A stretch of 64,000 nt of DNA from Bradyrhizobium genosp. L (GTDB lineage: Bacteria > Pseudomonadota > Alphaproteobacteria > Rhizobiales > Xanthobacteraceae). A program made the position numbers and the translations under genes. The notes under the pieces are model-generated. The model did not search any database. It was given only the letters and a program-made list of their open reading frames with translations, and was not told where the DNA came from. Of this stretch, positions 1 to 8,239 are shown piece by piece. Location of the stretch: NCBI RefSeq assembly GCF_015624485.1, contig NZ_CP061378.1:4340001-4404000 (forward strand), in the 5' to 3' direction. How positions within the stretch are numbered: position 1 is the stretch's first letter; every line of letters starts with the position of its first letter.

Positions 1-1478
1 AAGAATTTGAGATCCTGGTTATAGGCCGCAAACAGCACCAGCGCGCCGAGACCGGCGGAGCCGATCGCGTAGCCCTTGGTCACCGCCTTGGTGGTGTTGC
101 CGACCGCGTCCAGCGCGTCGGTCGATTTGCGCACTTCCTTCGGCAGCCCGGCCATTTCGGCGATGCCGCCGGCGTTGTCGGTGACCGGGCCGAAGGCGTC
201 GAGCGCCACGATCATGCCGGCCAGCGCCAGCATGGTCGCGGTCGCGATCGCGATGCCGAACAGGCCGGCCAGGCTGTAGGTGACCAGGATGCCGGCGATG
301 ATGACGATCGCGGGCAGCGCGGTCGCCTCCATCGAGACCGCGAGGCCCTGGATCACGTTGGTGCCGTGACCGGTGACCGAGGCCGCCGCGATCGACTTCA
401 CCGGGCGATAGTCGGTGCCGGTGTAGTATTCGGTGATCCAGATGATCAGGCCGGTGACGATGAGACCGACCACGCCGCATTCGAACAGCGCCATGCCGGT
501 AAAGTCGACGCCGTCGAGCTTGCCGAAGCCGATCAGCCAGTTGATGACGACCGCGACGCCGACCAGCGACAGGATGCCGGTGGCGATCAGGCCCTTGTAC
601 AGCGCACCCATGATGGACTGGCTGGCGCCGAGCTTGACGAAGAAGGTGCCGATGATCGAGGTGATGATGCAGATGCCGCCGATCGCGAGCGGCAAGGTCA
701 TCATGTTGACTAGGATCGGGGTCTTGGCGAAGAAGATCGCCGCCAGCACCATGGTGGCGACCGCGGTCACCGCATAGGTCTCGAACAGGTCGGCCGCCAT
801 GCCGGCGCAATCGCCGACATTGTCGCCGACGTTGTCGGCGATGGTCGCCGGGTTGCGCGGATCGTCCTCGGGAATGCCGGCCTCGACCTTGCCGACGAGG
901 TCGCCGCCGACGTCGGCACCCTTGGTGAAGATGCCGCCGCCGAGTCGGGCGAAGATCGAAATCAGCGAGGCGCCGAAGCCGAGCGCCACCATGGCGTCGA
1001 TCACGGTGCGGCTGCCGGCTTCCAGCCCCATGAACTTGACCAGCACCATGAAGTAGATGGTCACGCCGAGCAGTGCGAGACCTGCGACCAGCATGCCGGT
1101 GATCGCGCCCGCCTTGAAGGCGAGCTCGAGGCCGCCGGCGAGCGAGGTGGTCGCCGCCTGCGCGGTGCGGACGTTGGCGCGCACCGAGACGTTCATGCCG
1201 ATGAAGCCGGCCGCGCCGGACAGGATGGCGCCGATCGCAAATCCGATCGCAACCAGCACGCCGAGGAAGTAGGCCAGCACCACAAAGATCACGATGCCGA
1301 CGATGCCGATCGTGGTGTATTGCCGGCGCAGATAGGCCTGCGCGCCTTCGGCGACGGCCCCTGCGATTTCCTGCATGCGTGCACTGCCCGCATCCGCACT
1401 CAGAACCGATTGCGTCGCCCAGATCGCGTAAACGATGGAAAGCGCTCCGCAGAGCACGATCACCCATAATGCTGTCAT
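1..1478 (-). CDS. hppA: Membrane-bound proton-translocating pyrophosphatase HppA (3' end cut off by window)
   Basis: This is a polytopic membrane pump that couples hydrolysis of pyrophosphate to proton export. About 492 of the usual ~700 residues are visible. The frame opens with [20 protein letters not shown], the first membrane helix, and contains the substrate motifs [11 protein letters not shown] and [13 protein letters not shown]. Near the window edge it reads [17 protein letters not shown]. Lysine rather than alanine after GNTT is the known signature of the K+-independent class, so this should be an H+ pump that does not need potassium. The ATG at 1478 is the only start that gives the canonical N-terminus. 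The gene is monocistronic as far as can be seen, with about 220 bp before the end of thiL. A long open frame in another register over the same bases is a high-GC shadow. Confidence 0.97.
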   Translation of the reverse strand, partial: MTALWVIVLCGALSIVYAIWATQSVLSADAGSARMQEIAGAVAEGAQAYLRRQYTTIGIVGIVIFVVLAYFLGVLVAIGFAIGAILSGAAGFIGMNVSVRANVRTAQAATTSLAGGLELAFKAGAITGMLVAGLALLGVTIYFMVLVKFMGLEAGSRTVIDAMVALGFGASLISIFARLGGGIFTKGADVGGDLVGKVEAGIPEDDPRNPATIADNVGDNVGDCAGMAADLFETYAVTAVATMVLAAIFFAKTPILVNMMTLPLAIGGICIITSIIGTFFVKLGASQSIMGALYKGLIATGILSLVGVAVVINWLIGFGKLDGVDFTGMALFECGVVGLIVTGLIIWITEYYTGTDYRPVKSIAAASVTGHGTNVIQGLAVSMEATALPAIVIIAGILVTYSLAGLFGIAIATATMLALAGMIVALDAFGPVTDNAGGIAEMAGLPKEVRKSTDALDAVGNTTKAVTKGYAIGSAGLGALVLFAAYNQDLKF

Positions 1479-1698
1479 GTGAATTTTGCCTCAGATCCTT
1501 GATGTAACCCCCGCGCCTTTTGTCCCGCCTGAAGCGGCTGGCGCTTATTCGCTGAGGACCCTCCCTGCCCACAGGGACTGCCTCAAATCGGGCGCGACCT
1601 TGCCAAAATCGTCCCCCCCGCGCAACGGCACCAACGGCTGAAAACGCCGCTATCGGCAGCTAATTAGAGGGAAAATCGTCGGCCCCTCGCCCGCAGTT

Positions 1699-2700
1699 CT
1701 AGAAATGGCTGTAGGACAGCCGCTCCAACGCCAGTTCCTGGCCCTGCCCGTCCACGAAACGGGGGCCGGTGCGGCCGGCAACGACACGGCCGATCTCGGT
1801 GGCGGCGACGCCGGCCCGCTGCGCCATCAGCGCAAACGCCTCGGCGCGATCCTCCGGCACAGCGCAGAGAATCTCGTAGTCGTCGCCACCGGCGATGAGC
1901 ACCTCAACACCGACCGTGCTGCGGGCCAGCAGCGCGGCAGCCGCCGGCGAATGCGGGACACGCGGCAGCTCGATCTCGGCCGAGACGCCGGAAGCCGCGC
2001 ACAGTTTGGCGAGATCGCCCGCCAGCCCGTCCGAAACATCCATCGCGGCGCTGGCATGGTCGCGCACCGCCGGCGCCAGCGCATTGCGCGGCTGCGGCAC
2101 GCGATACCGGCCGGCGAGGAAATCCCGCGCGGCGGAATCATCAGCCAATGCCTGGGCGGCCGGCCCGCCCCGGAGCACGTCGAGGCCGAGCGCGGCATCG
2201 CCGATCGAGCCCGTCACGAACACGCGGTCGCCGACTTTTGCGCCGGCGCGATGCACCATCCGCCCCTCCGGCACGCGCCCGAACGCCGTGATCGAGATCA
2301 TCAGCGGCCCCGGCGTCGAGACGGTATCGCCGCCAAGCAGCGGGCAGCCGAAATGGACGGCATCCTCACCAAGCGCCTGCGCGAACGGTTTCAGCCAGGT
2401 CTCATCCGCCCCGCGCAGCGCCAGCGTCAGCACGAAGCCCGCGGGCGTGGCGCCCTTGGCCGCGATGTCGGACAGGTTCACCCGCAGCGCCTTGCGCGCC
2501 AGCGTGTCGGGCGGATCGTTGGGCAGGAAGTGCACGCCTTCGACAATGGCGTCGGTGGTGACGACGATATCCTCGCCCGCGGCCTTCAGGGCGGCGGCGT
2601 CGTCGTCGAGATTGAATGCGCCGGGATCGGTCGCGAGCGGCCTGAAATAGCGCGCGATCAGGGAGTCTTCGCCGGATACTCGGTCATTGTCCTGCGTCAC
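1699..2700 (-). CDS. thiL: Thiamine-monophosphate kinase
   Basis: ThiL phosphorylates thiamine monophosphate with ATP to give the cofactor thiamine diphosphate. The 333-residue product has the family's N-terminal GEDSLIARYF, the acidic metal/ATP motif LDDDAA (about residue 32), TTDAIVEGVHF, NLSDIAAKGA, GGDTV (about 122) and the later DVSDGLAGDL and GGDDYEIL motifs. The GTG at 2700 is chosen as the start: it gives a normal N-terminus, whereas the upstream ATG at 2757 would translate part of a palindromic repeat. It is the last gene of the rib–nusB–thiL run, separated from nusB by about 150 bp that hold that repeat. Confidence 0.94.
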   Translation of the reverse strand: MTQDNDRVSGEDSLIARYFRPLATDPGAFNLDDDAAALKAAGEDIVVTTDAIVEGVHFLPNDPPDTLARKALRVNLSDIAAKGATPAGFVLTLALRGADETWLKPFAQALGEDAVHFGCPLLGGDTVSTPGPLMISITAFGRVPEGRMVHRAGAKVGDRVFVTGSIGDAALGLDVLRGGPAAQALADDSAARDFLAGRYRVPQPRNALAPAVRDHASAAMDVSDGLAGDLAKLCAASGVSAEIELPRVPHSPAAAALLARSTVGVEVLIAGGDDYEILCAVPEDRAEAFALMAQRAGVAATEIGRVVAGRTGPRFVDGQGQELALERLSYSHF

Positions 2701-2710
2701 GCTACCAGTC

Positions 2711-2829
2711 CCGTCATCCTGAGGTGCGAGCCTTTTGGCGAGCCTCGAAGGATGCACGGCCCGGATGCAGCCTCCACGTCACGCCGCCGCCCTTCGAGGC
2801 TCGCAAGAGCTCGCACCTCAGGGTGACGG
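2711..2829. repeat. Palindromic intergenic repeat between nusB and thiL
   Basis: The ends are nearly exact inverted copies: CCGTCATCCTGAGGTGCGAG at the left and CTCGCACCTCAGGGTGACGG at the right. The interior carries a second pair of arms built on GCGAGCCTCGAAGG and CCTTCGAGGCTCGC. Such nested palindromes are typical REP-like elements of Bradyrhizobium. It lies 11 bp before thiL and would fold in the nusB–thiL transcript. Confidence 0.85.
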
Positions 2830-2852
2830 CTACGGAGAGGCAAGGCTTACCC

Positions 2853-3344
2853 TTACCCCCGCACAAACTCGTCGCCGCGGAATTGGCGCGCGATCTGGTC
2901 GAGCACGGCATTGACCATGCCGGTCTCGTCCTTCTCGACGAAGGCGTGGGCGACGTCGACATATTCCGACACCACCACCCGGCCCGGCACGTCCTTGCGA
3001 TGCTCAAGCTCGTAGGACCCGGCGCGCAGCACCGCGCGCAAAATCGCGTCGATCCGTTTCAGCGGCCAGCCCTTCGCCAGCGCGTCGTCGATCAGGGGAT
3101 CGAGCCTCGCCTGGTCGCGCACCACGCCGGAGACGACGTCGCGGAAGAACGCGGCCTCCGCCGGCAAGTACTTCTCGCCCTCGACCTCGTTGCCGAGCCA
3201 ATGGCTCTCGAACTCGGCGAAGATGTCGTTCAGGCCGGCGCCGCCGATGTCCATCTGGTACAGCGCCTGCACGGCCGCGAGCCGCGCCGCGCCGCGCCGG
3301 TTGGCTTTCCTCTCGGGCGGTTTGCCGGGCTTGCTCTCTGCCAT
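2853..3344 (-). CDS. nusB: Transcription antitermination factor NusB
   Basis: NusB is a small all-helical RNA-binding protein that, with NusE (S10), binds boxA of rRNA leaders and supports antitermination. The 163-residue product has the typical RRGAARLAAVQALYQMD opening, RDQARLDPLIDDAL and the family core LKRIDAILRAVLRAGSYEL followed by VVVSEYVDVAHAF. The ATG at 3344 is preferred over an in-frame GTG six bases upstream; the downstream end of ribH lies 2 bp away, so translation is probably coupled. The ribH–nusB pair is a very common arrangement in proteobacteria. Confidence 0.96.
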   Translation of the reverse strand: MAESKPGKPPERKANRRGAARLAAVQALYQMDIGGAGLNDIFAEFESHWLGNEVEGEKYLPAEAAFFRDVVSGVVRDQARLDPLIDDALAKGWPLKRIDAILRAVLRAGSYELEHRKDVPGRVVVSEYVDVAHAFVEKDETGMVNAVLDQIARQFRGDEFVRG

Positions 3345-3346
3345 GA

Positions 3347-3838
3347 TCACGCCTTCGCCAAACGGCGCTTGATGCGCAGCATCGCCAGCGCCGCGCGCGC
3401 GGCATCGCCGCCCTTGTTCAGTTCGCTGGCGCGCGCCCGCGCCCAGGCCTGCGCCTCGTTATTCACGGTCAGGATGCCGTTGCCGAGCGGAAATTTGCGG
3501 GCGACCGCCAGATCCATCAGCCCGCGCGAGGATTCCTGCGAGACGATCTCGAAATGGATGGTGTCGCCGCGCACCACGCAGCCGAGCGCGATCGCCGCAT
3601 CATAAGGCTTGCCGTTGGTTTCAGCCGCATCGATCGCGATCGCGATCGCCGCCGGGATTTCCAGCGCGCCCGGCACGGTGAGGATGTCGTGGGTGACGCC
3701 GGCGGCCTTCAGCTCGGCCAGCGCGCCCTCGAGCAGCGCATCCTGGATGTCGTCATAGAACCGCGCCTCGACGATCAGGACGCGCGCGCCCGTGATGTCG
3801 GTGTGGTCCTTGAGAGGTGCGCGCCTCGCGTCAGCCAT
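3347..3838 (-). CDS. ribH: 6,7-dimethyl-8-ribityllumazine synthase (riboflavin synthase beta subunit)
   Basis: RibH condenses 5-amino-6-ribitylaminouracil with 3,4-dihydroxy-2-butanone 4-phosphate to form lumazine, the penultimate step of riboflavin synthesis. The 163-residue protein contains [52 protein letters not shown] (with the catalytic His in the HFE segment) and [12 protein letters not shown]. The start at MADARRAP (3838) is chosen; an in-frame ATG at 3853 adds five residues, and anything longer reads into the repeat at 3849-3939. The gene lies directly before nusB and after ribE, from which a palindromic repeat separates it. Confidence 0.96.
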   Translation of the reverse strand: MADARRAPLKDHTDITGARVLIVEARFYDDIQDALLEGALAELKAAGVTHDILTVPGALEIPAAIAIAIDAAETNGKPYDAAIALGCVVRGDTIHFEIVSQESSRGLMDLAVARKFPLGNGILTVNNEAQAWARARASELNKGGDAARAALAMLRIKRRLAKA

Positions 3839-3848
3839 GGTTACCTTC

Positions 3849-3939
3849 GTCATTTGCCGGGCTTGACCCGGCAATCCATCGTGCCGGAGGCCCACCTTGT
3901 TAAGAGGATGGATACGCGGGTCAAGCCCGCGTATGACAC
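3849..3939. repeat. Palindromic repeat, 'CGTCAT…GGGCTTGACCCGG' family, copy 1
   Basis: An inverted repeat whose left arm contains GCCGGGCTTGACCCGGC and whose right arm contains GCGGGTCAAGCCCGC, bounded by CGTCAT and ATGACA. The same family recurs at 4578-4667 and 7820-7909. It fills the ribE–ribH gap. Confidence 0.85.
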
Positions 3940-3950
3940 ATTTGTGGTCG

Positions 3951-4559
3951 CTACTTCATCTCCGACAGCCGCGCGGCGTAGCGGGCCATCAAATCGACCT
4001 CGATATTGACCTCGGTGCCGGCCTTCCAGCCGCTCAGCGTGGTCACCGAAAGCGTATGCGGGATGATCAGCACCGAAAAGGTCACGTCGTCGACGGTGTT
4101 CACGGTCAGCGACACGCCGTCCAGGGTCACCGAGCCCTTTGCCGCGATGAAACGCGCCAGCTCGCGGCTGGTTTTGAGCGTGAAGCGCGCCATGTCGGGC
4201 AGATCGTCGCGCGTCACGATGGTGGCGATGCCGTCGGCGTGGCCGGCCACGATATGGCCGCCGAGTTCGTCGCCGATCTTCAGCGCGCGCTCGAGATTGA
4301 GCCTGCCGCCCTCACCCCAGTGCTTCGCCGTGGTCATGCCGAGCGTCTCGGCCGCGGCGTCGACGTCGAACCAGGTCTTGCCATCAGACGTGCCGGAGGC
4401 GACCACCGTGAGGCAGACGCCGTTGCAGGCGATCGAGGCGCCGTCGGCGATCGTGGCCTGGTCGTAGTCGCAGGCGATCCGCATCCGGTGCAGCTGCCCC
4501 TGCGCGACCGGCTTCAGGTTGATGATCTCACCGATATCGGTGACAATTCCGGTAAACAC
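3951..4559 (-). CDS. ribE: Riboflavin synthase, alpha chain
   Basis: Riboflavin synthase dismutates two lumazine molecules to riboflavin and the pyrimidine precursor. The 202-residue protein shows the two tandem lumazine-binding barrels of the family: the first opens with [12 protein letters not shown] and holds [13 protein letters not shown]; the second contains [22 protein letters not shown] and [14 protein letters not shown]. The GTG at 4559 is chosen because the family protein begins MFTGIV; the longer open frame upstream runs into a palindromic repeat. ribE sits between ribD and ribH in a co-oriented riboflavin block. A ribBA gene is not in this window. Confidence 0.95.
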   Translation of the reverse strand: MFTGIVTDIGEIINLKPVAQGQLHRMRIACDYDQATIADGASIACNGVCLTVVASGTSDGKTWFDVDAAAETLGMTTAKHWGEGGRLNLERALKIGDELGGHIVAGHADGIATIVTRDDLPDMARFTLKTSRELARFIAAKGSVTLDGVSLTVNTVDDVTFSVLIIPHTLSVTTLSGWKAGTEVNIEVDLMARYAARLSEMK

Positions 4560-4577
4560 GACAAACCTCACACTATT

Positions 4578-4667
4578 CGTCATGGCCGGGCTTGACCCGG
4601 CCATCCACGGCTTTCTTCATTAATTGCGGTCAAGACGTGGATGCCCGGGTCAAGCCCGGGCATGACG
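4578..4667. repeat. Palindromic repeat, same family, copy 2
   Basis: The arms are CGTCATGGCCGGGCTTGACC… and …GGGTCAAGCCCGGGCATGACG, matching the elements at 3849-3939 and 7820-7909. It occupies nearly the whole ribD–ribE gap, so the riboflavin genes are punctuated by two copies of one element. Confidence 0.87.
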
Positions 4668-4670
4668 ACC

Positions 4671-5819
4671 TCAAGACCTATCGTAGATCGTCAGACTGTC
4701 CTTGCCGAGCGCCTCGCTAGCACGAAGGGCGAAGGCCTGCGACTGCGTGATTGCGGCCAGCGGCAATGCGTGCAGCGCGGGAACCCCGTCGGCGCCCACC
4801 GTATCAGGCCCGCGCAACAGCCAGATTTCGTCGACCAGCCCGGCTGCGACGAAAGATCCTGCCACCCGCGCGCCGCCCTCGACCATGAGCCGCGTGATGC
4901 CTTTGTCCGCCAGCGCATGCAGCACGGCCGGCAGATCGAGCCCGGGCGCCGCCGATGAGCCGACGCGGATCACCTGCGCTCCGGCAGCGCCGAGCTTCGT
5001 CGCGGCCGGCGCGTCGGCCAGATCTGACGTGACCACCCAGAGCGGCGTCTCGCGTGCGGAATGCACAAGGCGGCCGGTGCCCGGCAGCCGCAGCGCGCGG
5101 TCCAGCACGATGCGGACCGGCGAGCGCTGTGCCATGCCCGGCAGCCGGCAGGTGAGAAGCGGATCGTCCGCCAAAACCGTTCCGATCCCGACCAGGATCG
5201 CATCGCACTGCGCGCGCAACAGATGCACGCGCGTTCGCGCAATTTCGCCCGTGATCGCAACCGGCTCGTGACCGGCGGCGGCGATCTTGTCGTCGGCCGA
5301 GACCGCAAGCTTGAGGATGACATGCGGACGCTTGTCCCGGATGCGCCGGAAGTGCCCGGCATGATCGTGCGCCGCTTCCGCCGCGCAGAGCCCGACATCG
5401 ACCGCGATGCCGGCCGCGCGCAGCCTGGCGTGCCCCTTCCCCGCGACCTCCGGATTGGGATCCTCGATCGCCGACACGACGCGCGCGAGCCCGGCCGCGA
5501 CCACGGCATCGGCGCAGGGCGGCGAGCGTCCGAAATGCGAGCAGGGTTCGAGCGTCACGTAGAGCGTGGCGCCGCGGGCGGCCGCGCCGGCGCGGCTGAG
5601 TGCCTCGACCTCGGCATGCGGACGTCCGCCCGGCTGGGTCCAGCCGCGGCCGACGATCACGCCGTCCTTGACGATGACGGCGCCGACCGCCGGATTGGGC
5701 CAGGTCCGCCCCAGCCCGCGCCGGCCAAGCGAAAGCGCGAGCTGCATGAAGCGCTGGTCCGCCGCCTTCGCATCCCGGGATTTCTGCGCGAACTGGTCTT
5801 CCAGGATCCGGAAGATCAT
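4671..5819 (-). CDS. ribD: Bifunctional riboflavin deaminase/reductase RibD
   Basis: RibD deaminates 2,5-diamino-6-ribosylamino-pyrimidinone 5'-phosphate and then reduces the ribosyl chain, the second and third steps of riboflavin synthesis. The 382-residue protein has an N-terminal zinc deaminase domain with HAEVEAL and the [13 protein letters not shown] zinc motif, and a C-terminal reductase domain containing [33 protein letters not shown] and [13 protein letters not shown]. The ATG at 5819 overlaps the stop of nrdR by four bases, showing coupling to nrdR. No FMN riboswitch is evident upstream, consistent with the gene being internal to an operon. Confidence 0.96.
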   Translation of the reverse strand: MIFRILEDQFAQKSRDAKAADQRFMQLALSLGRRGLGRTWPNPAVGAVIVKDGVIVGRGWTQPGGRPHAEVEALSRAGAAARGATLYVTLEPCSHFGRSPPCADAVVAAGLARVVSAIEDPNPEVAGKGHARLRAAGIAVDVGLCAAEAAHDHAGHFRRIRDKRPHVILKLAVSADDKIAAAGHEPVAITGEIARTRVHLLRAQCDAILVGIGTVLADDPLLTCRLPGMAQRSPVRIVLDRALRLPGTGRLVHSARETPLWVVTSDLADAPAATKLGAAGAQVIRVGSSAAPGLDLPAVLHALADKGITRLMVEGGARVAGSFVAAGLVDEIWLLRGPDTVGADGVPALHALPLAAITQSQAFALRASEALGKDSLTIYDRS

Positions 5820-6298
5820 TTTCGCAACGTCGCGACCCGCGGATCGTCTTCGCCGGACAATTCGCCGAGCACGGCCTCGAAATCCCTGGCCTCGCGAAAG
5901 TTGCGATAGACCGAGGCGAAGCGGACGTAGGCGACATCGTCGAGCCCGCGCAGATGCTCCATCACGATCTCGCCGATCGCCTCCGAGGAGACCTCGGCCT
6001 CGCCGCCGCTTTCGAGCTCGCGCACGATGGTCGAGACCATCTTCTCCAGCCGCTCCGAATCCACCGGACGCTTGCGCAAGGAGATCTGCAGCGAGCGCAC
6101 CAGCTTGTCGCGGTCGAACGGCACGCGGCGGCCGTTGCGCTTGATCACCGTGAGCTCGCGCAGCTGCACCCGCTCGAAGGTGGTGAAACGGAAGTTGCAG
6201 GCCATGCAGACCCGCCGTCGGCGGATCACGGCGGAATCCTCGGTCGGACGCGAGTCTTTCACCTGCGTATCGAGAGAGTTGCAGCTCGGGCAGCGCAT
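5816..6298 (-). CDS. nrdR: Transcriptional repressor NrdR
   Basis: NrdR is a zinc-ribbon/ATP-cone regulator that represses ribonucleotide reductase genes in response to nucleotide ratios. The 160-residue product starts [18 protein letters not shown]. The zinc ribbon uses Cys3, Cys6, Cys31 and Cys34, followed by [11 protein letters not shown] and an ATP-cone beginning [16 protein letters not shown]. Length and motifs match the family exactly. It lies between glyA and ribD, the usual alphaproteobacterial order, and its stop overlaps the ribD start. Confidence 0.97.
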   Translation of the reverse strand: MRCPSCNSLDTQVKDSRPTEDSAVIRRRRVCMACNFRFTTFERVQLRELTVIKRNGRRVPFDRDKLVRSLQISLRKRPVDSERLEKMVSTIVRELESGGEAEVSSEAIGEIVMEHLRGLDDVAYVRFASVYRNFREARDFEAVLGELSGEDDPRVATLRK

Positions 6299-6324
6299 CC
6301 GACGGAAACCTTTGAAAGCGAACC

Positions 6325-7626
6325 TTACTGATAGATCGGGAAGCGATCGGTCAGCGCCTTGACGCGCTCCTTGATCGCGGCCTCGACCAGCGGCGCCTTG
6401 CCGTCCGGCGACTGCGCCAGCGCGGTCAGCACCTCCGCGATCATGCCGCCGACCTGCTTGAACTCGGCGACGCCGAAGCCGCGCGTGGTCGCCGCCGGCG
6501 TGCCGAGACGAAGACCCGAGGTGACGAACGGCTTCTCGGGATCGAACGGGATGCCGTTCTTGTTGCAGGTGATGGCGGCGCGCACCAGCGCCTTCTCGGA
6601 GACGTTGCCCTTCAGCCCCTTCGGGCGGAGGTCGACCAGCATCAAATGATTGTCAGTGCCGCCGGAGACGATATCGAGGCCGTGGCCGCGCAGCGTCTCG
6701 GCCAGCGCCTTGGCATTCTCGACCACGTTCCTGGCATAGACCTTGAAGTCCGGCCGCAGCGCCTCGGCGAACGCCACCGCCTTGGCCGCGATCACATGCA
6801 TCAGCGGACCGCCCTGCAGACCCGGGAAGATCGCCGAGTTCAGCTTCTTGGCCAGCGTCTCGTCATTGCTGAGGATCAGGCCGCCGCGCGGGCCGCGCAG
6901 CGACTTGTGCGTCGTGGTGGTGGTGACGTGGGCGTGCGGCACCGGCGAAGCATGCACGCCGCCGGCGACGAGGCCCGCGAAATGCGCCATGTCGACCAGC
7001 AGATACGCGCCGACGGAATCGGCAATCTCGCGAAAACGCTTGAAATCCCAGGCCCGCGAATAGGCCGAGCCGCCGGCGATGATCAGCTTCGGCTTGACCT
7101 GCTCGGCCTGCCTCGCGACTTCGTCCATGTCGATCAGATGATCGTCGCGGCGCACGGTGTAATGCGCGGCCTTGAACCACTTGCCGGACATGTTGACCGG
7201 CGAGCCGTGGGTGAGATGGCCGCCGGCGGCGAGATCGAGACCCATGAAGGTATCGCCGGGCTGCAGCAGCGCCAGGAACACCGCCTGGTTCATCTGGCTG
7301 CCGGAGTTCGGTTGCACGTTGGCAAAGCCGGCGCCGAACAGCTTCTTGGCGCGATCGATCGCGAGGTTCTCGGCGACGTCGACCCACTCGCAACCGCCAT
7401 AGTAGCGCGCGCCCGGATAACCCTCAGCGTATTTGTTGGTCATCACCGAGCCCTGCGCCTCCAGCACGGCGCGGCTGACGATGTTTTCCGAGGCGATCAG
7501 CTCGATCTCATGGCGCTGCCGGCCGAGCTCGCCCTTGATTGCGGCGGCGATTTCGGGATCGGCCTCGGCAAGGCCGGCCGTGAAGAAGGAATCGGGCGCG
7601 GATGCGGTCTTGGTCGAAGAGGTCAT
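6325..7626 (-). CDS. glyA: Serine hydroxymethyltransferase
   Basis: GlyA is a PLP enzyme that interconverts serine and glycine while loading tetrahydrofolate with a one-carbon unit. The 433-residue protein contains the substrate region [27 protein letters not shown], a PLP-binding [13 protein letters not shown] and the Schiff-base segment [15 protein letters not shown] with Lys241. The start [15 protein letters not shown] is the first in-frame ATG. It heads the glyA–nrdR–ribD run, 26 bp before nrdR. About 600 bp without a gene lie upstream. Confidence 0.97.
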   Translation of the reverse strand: MTSSTKTASAPDSFFTAGLAEADPEIAAAIKGELGRQRHEIELIASENIVSRAVLEAQGSVMTNKYAEGYPGARYYGGCEWVDVAENLAIDRAKKLFGAGFANVQPNSGSQMNQAVFLALLQPGDTFMGLDLAAGGHLTHGSPVNMSGKWFKAAHYTVRRDDHLIDMDEVARQAEQVKPKLIIAGGSAYSRAWDFKRFREIADSVGAYLLVDMAHFAGLVAGGVHASPVPHAHVTTTTTHKSLRGPRGGLILSNDETLAKKLNSAIFPGLQGGPLMHVIAAKAVAFAEALRPDFKVYARNVVENAKALAETLRGHGLDIVSGGTDNHLMLVDLRPKGLKGNVSEKALVRAAITCNKNGIPFDPEKPFVTSGLRLGTPAATTRGFGVAEFKQVGGMIAEVLTALAQSPDGKAPLVEAAIKERVKALTDRFPIYQ

Positions 7627-8239
7627 CGGCGAAATATCTCCACCGCCACAAGCCTTTAACAGGGGATGCGGACGGTCACGAGTGGCGATCGAGCTGGTTG
7701 CAGAGCGTTACCACATTGCCCCAAAATGGCCAAGCGGTTGCGGTCCCCTGTCGCCAATTATGCCAGATATGGTGGGGATGGCGGGGATTGCGAGGGTTCC
7801 CTCTGCTCGCCCCACGCGTCGTCATGGCCGGGCTTGTCCCGGCCATTCCACGTCGTTCCCACACAGAGACCAACGTCGTGGATGCCCGGGGCCAAGCCCG
7901 GGCATGGCGAATTTACTGACCGCGCATCCAATGGATGCATTTTATAATAGGCACAACCCGCATCTCCACGCTGAAGAAATCTAAGCGCGCGTGGTTCACG
8001 TTCATCGAGCCGTGCTGCGTGAACCAATGAGACGATTTGGAATCCTTCCACACTGGACCGATTCAAAACATGCGCGTCAGGCGCGACAATACTTCGCACT
8101 TCTCGCGACAAATCGTTGTCGATCGATCACACACGCGAGCTTCGTGCGCGCCTTGAAGAGGTTCTAAGCGCGCATCGCCGGTTTCTGAAAATCACCGTGA
8201 TAACGACTCGCTCAACTAAATTTGACGGAGCGTGGATTA
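7627..8239. other. Intergenic region between glyA and the TonB receptor
   Basis: About 610 bp between divergent genes with no convincing coding frame. It holds one palindromic repeat (7820-7909) and an A/T-richer stretch from about 7920 to 8220. At 8151-8169 the sequence CTTGAAGAGGTTCTAAG contains one good half (TTCTAAG) of the Irr iron-control element and a poor second half. I see no glycine riboswitch ahead of glyA. Confidence 0.6.
7820..7909. repeat. Palindromic repeat, 'CGTCATGGCCGGGCTTG' family, copy 3
   Basis: The left arm CGTCATGGCCGGGCTTG and the right arm CCAAGCCCGGGCATGGCG, with GTCG-containing spacers, match the copies at 3849-3939 and 4578-4667 apart from small changes in the arms. 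Confidence 0.84.

Noticed and set aside
19..1572. A 517-codon frame on the minus strand in another register
   Set aside because: Arg/His-rich high-GC shadow of hppA; the true frame runs off the window start and has all pyrophosphatase motifs.
3838..5819. FMN or TPP riboswitch upstream of the riboflavin or thiL genes
   Set aside because: Gaps are filled by palindromic repeats, and ribD overlaps nrdR; no RFN or THI-box sequence is visible.
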